DNA from: an uncultured Ruminococcus sp.
GTDB lineage: Bacteria > Bacillota > Clostridia > Oscillospirales > Ruminococcaceae
Length of the DNA: 5,226 bases
Reading direction: 5' to 3'
Assembly: GCA_947173865.1 (NCBI GenBank)
Contig: CAMWGS010000154.1
Location: forward strand, 1 to 5,226
In this document: positions 1 to 5,150 of the stretch, piece by piece
How the letters are laid out: each line of letters begins with the position of its first letter
Position numbering within the stretch: the stretch's first letter is position 1
The notes under the pieces: model-generated
What the model saw: the letters and a program-made list of their open reading frames with translations, nothing else
The model's database searches: none
What the model was told of the DNA's origin: nothing
Made by a program: the position numbers and the translations under genes

Positions 1-633
1 ATGTGGGTGCGTGACAGCATTGCGGGAATAGGTACAATGACTTTTTTCAATAAGACCACAGGAGAATTTGCAGGTCTCGGTCACCCTGTCTGCGATTCCG
101 ATACGGGCGAACTTGTTCCTATTTACAGCGGTGAAGCTGTTCCTGTTGAAATAACCGACGCTAAAAAAGGTTCAAAGGGTATTCCCGGAGAACTCCATGG
201 ACAATTCATGTACGGAGGAAGTTTCGGTATATTAAATCGCAACAATTCATGCGGTGTATATGGTATGCTCTCTGAATCTGCCGTGCAGGCACTTTCCGTA
301 AACTGTGAACAGTATAAAATGGGTTACAGGCAGGACGTAAAGACAGGAGAAGCCGAAATTTTAACGACTGTTTCAGGTGATATTCCTCAGAAATACAAGA
401 TTGAAATAGAAAAAATAGACTATAACAGTGCCGAAAGTACCAAAAATATGGTAATACGCATAACCGACAAGGAACTTTTAGACCGTACAGGCGGAATTGT
501 TCAGGGAATGAGCGGAAGTCCTATTATTCAGGACGGTAAGCTGATAGGTGCGGTTACTCACGTTTTTGTTTCTGACCCGACAAAAGGATATGCAATCTTT
601 GCAGAAAATATGGCGGAATACCTTAAAGGATAA
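1..633 (+). CDS. spoIVB: SpoIVB-type sporulation serine protease, C-terminal S55 peptidase domain (5' partial)
   Basis: This is the catalytic domain of the SpoIVB peptidase (family S55). In the known system SpoIVB is secreted from the forespore into the intermembrane space and cleaves SpoIVFA, which triggers pro-sigma-K processing in the mother cell. The visible 210 residues begin with WVRDSIAGIGT, the typical start of the S55 domain. They contain the histidine motif GLGHPV (His28 in this fragment), an aspartate in ITDKELL (Asp156) and the nucleophile motif QGMSGSP (Ser171). The Asp-Ser spacing of 15 and the His-Ser spacing of 143 fit the B. subtilis triad as I remember it (His236, Asp363, Ser378). 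The ORF is open to the window edge and the ATG at position 1 is an internal Met: full-length SpoIVB has about 400 residues, with an N-terminal membrane segment and a PDZ domain that must lie upstream. The stop is TAA at 631-633. spo0A, the usual downstream neighbour in Bacillus, is not here; a convergent HPr gene follows. Confidence 0.93.
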   Translation: MWVRDSIAGIGTMTFFNKTTGEFAGLGHPVCDSDTGELVPIYSGEAVPVEITDAKKGSKGIPGELHGQFMYGGSFGILNRNNSCGVYGMLSESAVQALSVNCEQYKMGYRQDVKTGEAEILTTVSGDIPQKYKIEIEKIDYNSAESTKNMVIRITDKELLDRTGGIVQGMSGSPIIQDGKLIGAVTHVFVSDPTKGYAIFAENMAEYLKG

Positions 634-657
634 TTTTTTGCCCACAAAAACAAAAGC

Positions 658-681
658 GGGCGTTACAGCAGCGTAACGCCC
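658..681 (-). terminator. Rho-independent terminator of the HPr gene
   Basis: A perfect 9-bp inverted repeat, GGGCGTTAC (658-666) and GTAACGCCC (673-681), encloses a 6-base loop. It begins 16 bases past the HPr stop codon. Read on the minus strand, the hairpin is followed by GCTTTTGTTTTTG, a T-rich tail typical of intrinsic termination. On the plus strand the hairpin is followed by AAAAATTCGG, so it is not a good terminator for spoIVB, although it may still weakly affect convergent transcription. Confidence 0.85.
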
Positions 682-697
682 AAAAATTCGGGATTGA

Positions 698-970
698 TTA
701 TCTGTTTTCTTCGCTGAATCCACTGTCAACGAGGTCGATAAGAGCATCAACTGCTGCTCTTTCATCTGCACCGTCTGCGATAACCTTTACATTAGTACCG
801 CCTACAATGCCGAGTGAAAGGATACCAAGTAAGCTCTTGGCATTTACTCTACGCTCTTCCTTCTCAATCCAGATAGATGACTTGAATTCGTTAGCCTTCT
901 GAATGAAGAAGGTAGCCGGTCTTGCATGAAGTCCAACCTGATTCTTAACCATTACTTCTCTGACAAACAT
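698..970 (-). CDS. ptsH: Phosphocarrier protein HPr
   Basis: HPr is the small cytoplasmic phosphocarrier that takes phosphate from PEP on EI and passes it to EIIA domains of sugar PTS permeases. In Gram-positives it is also phosphorylated by HPr kinase and acts as CcpA corepressor. From the ATG at 970 the protein has 90 residues, normal for the family (about 85-90). Numbering is canonical from this start: the active-site histidine in GLHARPA is residue 15 and the regulatory serine in AKSLLGILSLGI is residue 46. His15 argues against Crh, which lacks it. An upstream in-frame TTG at 976 was not chosen because only 2 bases separate it from AGGAG, whereas the ATG has 8. The gene stands alone, with its own promoter and terminator, and is not followed by ptsI. 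The symbol is given by family; a paralogous HPr elsewhere in the genome cannot be excluded. Confidence 0.95.
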   Translation of the reverse strand: MFVREVMVKNQVGLHARPATFFIQKANEFKSSIWIEKEERRVNAKSLLGILSLGIVGGTNVKVIADGADERAAVDALIDLVDSGFSEENR

Positions 971-976
971 ATACAA

Positions 977-983
977 CTCTCCT
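977..983 (-). promoter_or_regulatory. Ribosome binding site of HPr (decides the start)
   Basis: Minus-strand AGGAGAG lies so that AGGAG is 8 bases from the ATG at 970 but only 2 bases from the alternative in-frame TTG at 976. This supports the ATG start and a 90-residue HPr. Confidence 0.8.
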
Positions 984-995
984 ATTCTCTATATT

Positions 996-1013
996 GTACT
1001 CTCTGTAGAGTAC
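996..1013 (-). promoter_or_regulatory. Stem-loop in the HPr mRNA leader
   Basis: GTACTCT (996-1002) and AGAGTAC (1007-1013) form a perfect 7-bp stem with a 4-base loop. It lies between the predicted transcription start near 1039 and the Shine-Dalgarno at 977-983, 12 bases upstream of the latter. No T-run follows on the minus strand, so it is not a terminator. It could be a protein binding site in DNA, or an RNA structure that stabilises the message or affects translation. Its function is not known from sequence. Confidence 0.5.
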
Positions 1014-1045
1014 CTCACGCAAATATATTTCAATTGCTGATATTA

Positions 1046-1074
1046 ATTATACATTCAAAAATTCGCATAGTCAA
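1046..1074 (-). promoter_or_regulatory. Sigma-A-type promoter of the HPr gene
   Basis: On the minus strand, TTGACT (-35, positions 1069-1074) is separated by exactly 17 bases from a perfect TATAAT (-10, positions 1046-1051). An uninterrupted 11-base A tract (1079-1089 on the minus strand) sits just upstream of the -35 box, where an UP element would lie. Transcription should start near 1039, giving a leader of about 70 bases before the HPr ATG. The strength of this promoter fits a highly expressed PTS protein. Confidence 0.85.
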
Positions 1075-1263
1075 CGGATTTTTTTTTTTAAACCGTCACT
1101 TTTCATTAATTTCTACATTTAGTTTAAATGTGAGAGTTATTTTTTCGGTTTGCTTGTTGATATTCACCACAAAAAGATTTAACATAAATTGTTGAACTCC
1201 AACAATTTTCCACATGGTAATATGTGAAATATTTCTAAATGGAATTTAATTTTAATACTATAC
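1075..1263. other. Gene-free spacer between trmD and the HPr promoter
   Basis: The whole gap between the HPr start and the trmD stop runs from 971 to 1263. Its left part holds the HPr leader and promoter. This right part is very AT-rich and contains the A tract at 1079-1089, a small inverted repeat ACATTTA/TAAATGT (1115-1131) and the stronger one at 1186-1208. I see no credible coding sequence: the open frame across it on the plus strand is low-complexity and has no family resemblance. rplS, which commonly follows trmD, is absent. Confidence 0.7.
1186..1208 (-). terminator. Possible weak terminator of the trmD operon (AT-rich inverted repeat)
   Basis: AAATTGTTG (1186-1194) and CAACAATTT (1200-1208) form a perfect 9-bp palindrome with a 5-base loop, 55 bases beyond the trmD stop. 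On the minus strand the stem is followed by ATGTTAAATCTTTTTG, which is T-rich but has no immediate T run, and the stem is AT-rich. It is the best terminator candidate between trmD and the HPr promoter, but it could equally be an operator-like repeat. Confidence 0.4.
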
Positions 1264-1962
1264 TTATTGTTTACCGTTATTGTAAATATCAAGCAAATCG
1301 GGACGGCGTTCCGCAGTAATTTCCAGACTTTTCTCAAGCCTCCATTTTTCTATATTTTTATGGTGACCCGACAACAGCACTGACGGAACACTTTCACCCT
1401 CCCATATTTCAGGGCGTGTATACTGCGGATATTCAAGCAGACCACTGTAAATACTCTCATCTTTGAAACACATCTCATCTGAAAGTACACCGTCACACAT
1501 TCTTGCAACAGCGTCAACAACAGTCATTGCAGGAATTTCACCGCCTGTAAGCACATAGTCACCTATGGAAATTTCCTCGTCAACTATCCTGTCAATAATT
1601 CTCTGGTCAACACCCTCATAATGACCGCATATTATAAGAATATTTTCCATTTTGGAAAATTCAATTGCTTTCTGCTGATTGAAAATCTTTCCTTTCGGCG
1701 ACATATATATTGTATGCGGTTTACTGCCGATTTCGTTACAGACCGATTTATAACAGTTATAAATCGGCTCGCACTGCATGACCATTCCCATTCCTCCGCC
1801 ATATGGAGTATCATCAACACGGCGGTGCTTATCCTGTGTATACTCTCTTATCTGACGGCAGTTAATCTCTATTTTTCCCGCTCTCCTTGCACGTCCCACA
1901 ATACTCTCACCAAGTACCGCTTCACACATCTCGGGAAAAAGTGTAGCTATTTCTATTCTCAT
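1264..1962 (-). CDS. trmD: tRNA (guanine(37)-N1)-methyltransferase TrmD
   Basis: TrmD uses S-adenosylmethionine to methylate N1 of G37, next to the anticodon, in tRNAs reading CNN codons, which prevents +1 frameshifting. It works as a SPOUT-fold dimer in the cytoplasm. The 232 residues carry the family motifs in order: MRIEIATLFPEM at the N-terminus, DDTPYGGGMGMVM (50-62), CGHYEGVDQRI (112-122), EISIGDYVLTGGE (130-142, trefoil-knot SAM site), GLLEYPQYTRPE (174-185) and VLLSGHH (195-201). Length is slightly below the usual 240-255. The position I align with the catalytic Asp of E. coli and B. subtilis (DSF motif) reads Glu169, preceded by Asp168. The start codon directly abuts the TAA of the upstream gene, and a CGGAGG site 5 bases before the ATG lies inside that gene's last codons, which suggests translational coupling. 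Confidence 0.97.
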   Translation of the reverse strand: MRIEIATLFPEMCEAVLGESIVGRARRAGKIEINCRQIREYTQDKHRRVDDTPYGGGMGMVMQCEPIYNCYKSVCNEIGSKPHTIYMSPKGKIFNQQKAIEFSKMENILIICGHYEGVDQRIIDRIVDEEISIGDYVLTGGEIPAMTVVDAVARMCDGVLSDEMCFKDESIYSGLLEYPQYTRPEIWEGESVPSVLLSGHHKNIEKWRLEKSLEITAERRPDLLDIYNNGKQ

Positions 1963-2691
1963 TTATTCCTCCGTAATTTCAATCGATTCAATTATTTGTT
2001 TTGCAGTTTCGGGATTTTCTGCTCTTATAAGTACACTATATTCAGTACTATATTTTCCTTCCCGATAAATCTCTATCATATATTCAGTATAATTTTTTGG
2101 AGTTTCATATTCATATATAAAGCCCTCTGCACAGTTGTTTTCAAAGCTGTAAACATGACTGCATTTGTCCTGTCCGACAAGAAATTCCTTAGAAACAGCA
2201 AGACGTAAAAAAGTTTCAGCAAGCTCCTTGTCCCTCATATTGAAATCATCTGTATTTAGACTTAAATTCAATTTCTGAAACTCGTACAGCGACTGCGGAA
2301 CATCTTCATTAATATAACTGCAAAAAGATTTAAGTTCATCGTAACTCAACTCTGATGCATTATATTCGGAAACATCAGACGATTCATAAAACATAACAAC
2401 AGTGTTATAATTTTTTTCCTTTCCACAGACATAAATTTCCACCGAAGAATCAGGATTTTTTCGGTACATATCCGACGGAACTTTGAGAATTATTCCGCAC
2501 GATGTAATTTCTTTAAAATCTTCCGAAATATCTCCTGTAAAGTCAAATTCTTCAACAGTTCTGTTTATTGTCGGACATTCTCTTTTCATCTGAAAGTATA
2601 GTGGCAATGCGGGAAAGAACACCAAAAAGATTAATACCAAAACAAAAACGACTGTAAAAACAGATATAATGATTATTTTTGATTTTTTCAT
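1963..2691 (-). CDS. Membrane-anchored protein of unknown function (paralogue A)
   Basis: I do not recognise a named family. The 242-residue protein has a short basic N-terminus (MKKSK), one strongly hydrophobic segment at about residues 6-28, then FPALP at 26-30 and the motif Y-x4-K-x2-CP-x-IN (Cys39). The remainder is polar, mixed alpha/beta in character and probably extracytoplasmic, ending with ENPETAKQIIESIEI. No lipobox precedes Cys39, so an uncleaved signal anchor is the best guess. It is paralogous to the gene at 4449-5150: FPALP falls at the same residues, and the CP-x-IN motif and C-terminal segment are shared. The C-terminal SI segment after a beta-rich body is faintly reminiscent of PsbP/DcrB-like secreted proteins, which is weak inference. 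It overlaps rimM by 4 bases (ATGA) and abuts trmD with no gap, so it is embedded in the rimM-trmD operon. Confidence 0.85.
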   Translation of the reverse strand: MKKSKIIIISVFTVVFVLVLIFLVFFPALPLYFQMKRECPTINRTVEEFDFTGDISEDFKEITSCGIILKVPSDMYRKNPDSSVEIYVCGKEKNYNTVVMFYESSDVSEYNASELSYDELKSFCSYINEDVPQSLYEFQKLNLSLNTDDFNMRDKELAETFLRLAVSKEFLVGQDKCSHVYSFENNCAEGFIYEYETPKNYTEYMIEIYREGKYSTEYSVLIRAENPETAKQIIESIEITEE

Positions 2692-3191
2692 TCAAAAAGT
2701 CCTTCCAAAGCTCTTATAGTCATTGAGTCTGTGTCAATATCGGTAGAAATAATAACATCAGCAATTGCAGGCACAAGATACTCTCTGCCGTCCCCCTCAA
2801 TCACATAGACATCATTTGCACCTGTCTGCATGACATCAGTGATTTTTCCATAGACAAAACCCGTATCAGCATCTTTAACTTCAATGCCTATCAAATCCTG
2901 AATAAAGTAAGTATCTTCATCAAGTTCAAGGTCGTCACGGTGCATATACAAAAGCCTGTTACGGAGTTTTTCCGCCTGTTCGGGAGTGTCAACACCCTCC
3001 AGCTTGGCAATTACCATATTTTTCGCAACCCGTGAACATTCTATTATGATTTCGTTTCGTTCCTTTCCTATAAAAAGTCTGTCAAACTCGCATAAGAGTT
3101 CTGGAACGTCAGTATAAGGCATTATTTTGACCTCTCCTCTGATACCGTGTGTGTTTACAATTTTTCCTGCTTCAAGATATTCCTTTTTCAT
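2688..3191 (-). CDS. rimM: Ribosome maturation factor RimM
   Basis: RimM binds ribosomal protein S19 and assists maturation of the 30S subunit head and processing of 16S rRNA. The 167 residues match the family length. An N-terminal RimM beta-barrel (about 4-85) contains GKIVNTHGIRGEVKI (9-23), and a C-terminal PRC-barrel (about 93-165) contains YFIQDLIGIEV, GANDVYVI and YLVPAIADVI. The ATG at 3191 is preceded by AGAGGTG, with GAGG 7 bases away; this site overlaps the end of the NERD gene, whose stop is only 11 bases upstream. The stop overlaps the next start as ATGA. In most Bacillota rimM is preceded by rpsP or a KH-domain gene and followed directly by trmD; neither neighbour is adjacent here. 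Confidence 0.96.
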   Translation of the reverse strand: MKKEYLEAGKIVNTHGIRGEVKIMPYTDVPELLCEFDRLFIGKERNEIIIECSRVAKNMVIAKLEGVDTPEQAEKLRNRLLYMHRDDLELDEDTYFIQDLIGIEVKDADTGFVYGKITDVMQTGANDVYVIEGDGREYLVPAIADVIISTDIDTDSMTIRALEGLFE

Positions 3192-3202
3192 TTTAACACC
3201 TC

Positions 3203-3928
3203 TTAATAATTTGGTAAATCGTCTACATGAGACGTTTTTATATTTTTATCAGCGTCACAAAACTGTTTCATATAATCAGTTACATAATTAATCTGATTTT
3301 CGTCCATTACATCAGGAAAACTCTTAAAGACTTCCGCTACCTTGAAAAACATTTTGTCACGCTTAAATACATATACTTCAGAATATACATTTATCTTTTT
3401 GAGTTCACAGCGTTCTGAAAAAACTATGAGTGAAAAACATGGTATTCCTCGCAAATGCTGATGAATTGTATTAATATGCCCCTGATTCTGTTTTATTGGA
3501 TTATAAAGTTTCCATCTATCTCTTTTGTCGCATACTGTCCAATACTGGTTTTTTTCACTTCCGTAAATCCAACCTGAATAATTTTTACTCTCTATCACAA
3601 AAATTCCTTTTTTAGTTATAAATAAAATATCAATTTCAGATGTTTTTCCGTTATTATAAGGAATATAAAGATTATGAAGAATATTTCCGTTATAACCTTT
3701 TACTTTTAATAATTCCAAATCAAATATTGTCAGCTTTTCTCCATAAGTACCGATATCCTCAGGTTCGTCTGAATAATAATCACGCCAACCACATTCCTCT
3801 TTTTCTCTTAATCGGATAAAGTTTTCTCTTTCCAAAAAAAATCTTAATTTATCATTATTAAAAATATATGGTGATAATCTAACCATATCATAAATTCTTT
3901 TTAATTGTTCATCAGTCTTATAAATCAT
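3203..3928 (-). CDS. NERD-domain protein, putative nuclease
   Basis: NERD (nuclease-related domain) proteins have a fold related to PD-(D/E)XK nucleases; their substrate is mostly unknown. From the chosen start the protein has 241 residues. A lysine- and arginine-rich helical region (1-55) is followed by the NERD domain at about 60-175, with the expected acidic pattern: Glu64 (YGEKL), Asp100 (SEIDILFI) and Glu113-x-Lys115 (IESKNYSGW), then NPIKQNQGHI (143-152), typical of the family. All putative catalytic residues are present, so it may be an active DNase or other nuclease. There is no membrane segment, so it is probably cytoplasmic. An in-frame ATG lies at 3946, but the ATG at 3928 has GGGGA 6 bases upstream and the outer one has no Shine-Dalgarno. 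It overlaps the phosphoesterase gene by 11 bases. The gene is noticeably AT-rich compared with trmD and HPr, which may hint at acquisition. Confidence 0.85.
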   Translation of the reverse strand: MIYKTDEQLKRIYDMVRLSPYIFNNDKLRFFLERENFIRLREKEECGWRDYYSDEPEDIGTYGEKLTIFDLELLKVKGYNGNILHNLYIPYNNGKTSEIDILFITKKGIFVIESKNYSGWIYGSEKNQYWTVCDKRDRWKLYNPIKQNQGHINTIHQHLRGIPCFSLIVFSERCELKKINVYSEVYVFKRDKMFFKVAEVFKSFPDVMDENQINYVTDYMKQFCDADKNIKTSHVDDLPNY

Positions 3929-4439
3929 GATATTTCCCCATTTCAAGTATGCGTCTTTTTATTTCGCTAAATTCAATCGGTCTGTAATCCGTTCTCTCAA
4001 TACTCACACAGAAACTCTGTTCCGAAACGTCCTTATATAAAGGATTTGCGTGAACGTGTCCGAAAATATTCGCATAAGGCATATTTCTGTTTATATAAAG
4101 CGGTTCATGAGAGATAATCCAGAAATTTTCATATATTATCGGATAATGGCTCACACCAGAAAATCCACAATTATAATAGTACTTTTCATCTTCAATGTCG
4201 TGATTTCCCATAACAAGAAACTTTTCTCCGTTGAGACTTTTACATATTTCACTTGACTTTTCAAAACTGTATGCCGAAAAATCTCCCACAAGAAAAACTT
4301 TGTCATTTTCAGAGACAATATCATTCCATTTTTTTATAATAGTATTGTCCATATCCTCAATATCGGAAAACGGACGGTTTTCGTACCTGATTATATTTTT
4401 GTCTCCAAAATGTGTATCTGCTGTAAAAAATACTTTCAT
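3918..4439 (-). CDS. Calcineurin-like metallophosphoesterase
   Basis: This is a small, single-domain, cytoplasmic metallophosphoesterase of the type annotated widely in bacteria and phages. The dinuclear metal site is complete: Asp8-x-His10 (TADTHFG), Asp53 (VGDF), Asn79-His80-Asp81 (GNHD), His111 (ISHEP) and His128-x-His130 (GHVH). The C-terminal CVSIERTDYRPIEF is characteristic of the 165-185 residue subgroup, and the length of 173 fits. The substrate cannot be told from sequence; relatives act on phosphodiesters, phosphomonoesters or nucleotides. The ATG at 4439 has GAGGTG 5 bases upstream, and that site overlaps the stop of the preceding gene (9-base gap). Its 3' end overlaps the NERD gene, so the two are likely co-translated. 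A nucleic-acid-processing pair is possible but is inference. Confidence 0.92.
   Translation of the reverse strand: MKVFFTADTHFGDKNIIRYENRPFSDIEDMDNTIIKKWNDIVSENDKVFLVGDFSAYSFEKSSEICKSLNGEKFLVMGNHDIEDEKYYYNCGFSGVSHYPIIYENFWIISHEPLYINRNMPYANIFGHVHANPLYKDVSEQSFCVSIERTDYRPIEFSEIKRRILEMGKYHDL
3935..3939 (-). promoter_or_regulatory. Ribosome binding site of the NERD gene (decides the start)
   Basis: Minus-strand GGGGA lies 6 bases upstream of the ATG at 3928, inside the 3' end of the phosphoesterase gene. The longer alternative start at 3946 has no purine-rich site at usable distance, so the shorter 241-residue product is preferred. Confidence 0.6.
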
Positions 4440-4448
4440 AAATTCACC

Positions 4449-5150
4449 TCAGTCCGTCGGAATTACCGAAGTTATAACCTGCCTTACTGTTTCCGAATTT
4501 TCTCCTATAACCGTAACTATATACTCATAATTACCATGATTAAACATAAGATTCAGATATTCTTTTTCTTCATTGTACTTTACATCGCATAAAAGTCCTG
4601 AAACGCCATTATTCTCATAAATACTTACGTTCTCTACGTCTGTAACATACTCTTTTGATTCGGCAAGTTCTTCAAAAATTTTTATATCTGTTCCACGCAG
4701 TTTCAGACAATCTTTCAGTGTCATATTACGCAGGAATTTTATATCTTCAACTGTATTCTGAGGAATACTTCCGTTTAATTTGTTATAAAAATGTTCATAA
4801 TCCTGCTTTGAAAACTTATTTGTCACATCATAAAAATTATAATCCGAAAGTTCGCTCTGACTGACCATGACCATAAAATTTTTACCGTCCTTGAATGGTA
4901 TCATTTCGGAATCTTTATTATATGTACCTTTCGGAGCAGATATATACAAACCTTTTAATTCATATGTTTCAAAGTCTTTCGACACTGATATGTCGTTGTC
5001 TGTATATACTTCGACAATGTCATTTATATGCGGACAGTTTTTCTTCACCTTTAAATAAGTCGGAAGTGCAGGAAATAAAATTACAACAACAAAAATCACA
5101 AGAATTATTATTCCGATAATTAAGCCTGTTATTTTTAAAATTTTTTTCAT
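4449..5150 (-). CDS. Membrane-anchored protein of unknown function (paralogue B)
   Basis: I do not recognise a named family. The 233 residues begin with a basic MKKILK and a hydrophobic segment at about 7-25, followed by FPALP at 26-30 and Y-x4-K-x2-CP-x-IN with Cys39, then a polar domain predicted to be outside the membrane. The C-terminus GENSETVRQVITSV mirrors AENPETAKQIIESI in the gene at 1963-2691; the middle parts share ESKEYV versus VSKEFL and IPQ versus VPQ. The two are therefore diverged paralogues with the same architecture. The ATG at 5150 overlaps the stop of an upstream partial ORF as ATGA and is preceded by AAGGGG. It is followed after 9 bases by the phosphoesterase gene. Like its paralogue it has only one early cysteine in a CP motif and no lipobox. 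Confidence 0.83.
   Translation of the reverse strand: MKKILKITGLIIGIIILVIFVVVILFPALPTYLKVKKNCPHINDIVEVYTDNDISVSKDFETYELKGLYISAPKGTYNKDSEMIPFKDGKNFMVMVSQSELSDYNFYDVTNKFSKQDYEHFYNKLNGSIPQNTVEDIKFLRNMTLKDCLKLRGTDIKIFEELAESKEYVTDVENVSIYENNGVSGLLCDVKYNEEKEYLNLMFNHGNYEYIVTVIGENSETVRQVITSVIPTD

Noticed and set aside
658..681. The same hairpin as a bidirectional terminator serving spoIVB
   Set aside because: On the plus strand it is followed by A residues, not a T run, so only the minus-strand assignment is supported.
478..771. Minus-strand open frame spanning the spoIVB 3' end, the terminator and the HPr 3' end
   Set aside because: It overlaps two confident genes and reads through a terminator hairpin; no family resemblance.
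971..976. TTG start at 976 for HPr
   Set aside because: It lies only 2 bases from the Shine-Dalgarno and would shift the active-site His and regulatory Ser away from the canonical positions 15 and 46.
926..1195. Plus-strand open frame of 89 codons across the HPr start and the spacer
   Set aside because: It runs antisense over the HPr start and through the HPr promoter, is low-complexity and hydrophobic, and has no recognisable motif.
1621..2208. Plus-strand open frame of 195 codons opposite trmD and paralogue A
   Set aside because: It is entirely antisense to trmD, whose family identity is certain, and to paralogue A. Its Phe/Ile/Tyr/Ser-rich composition is typical of a complement-strand shadow.
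3929..3946. ATG at 3946 as start of the NERD gene
   Set aside because: No Shine-Dalgarno precedes it and it would enlarge the overlap with the phosphoesterase gene to 29 bases. The ATG at 3928 has GGGGA at 6 bases.
3203..5150. A named phage-defence system made of phosphoesterase, NERD and membrane proteins
   Set aside because: The composition is suggestive, but no recognised defence gene (for example helicase, retron, toxin-antitoxin or CRISPR component) is present and I know no defined system with this set.
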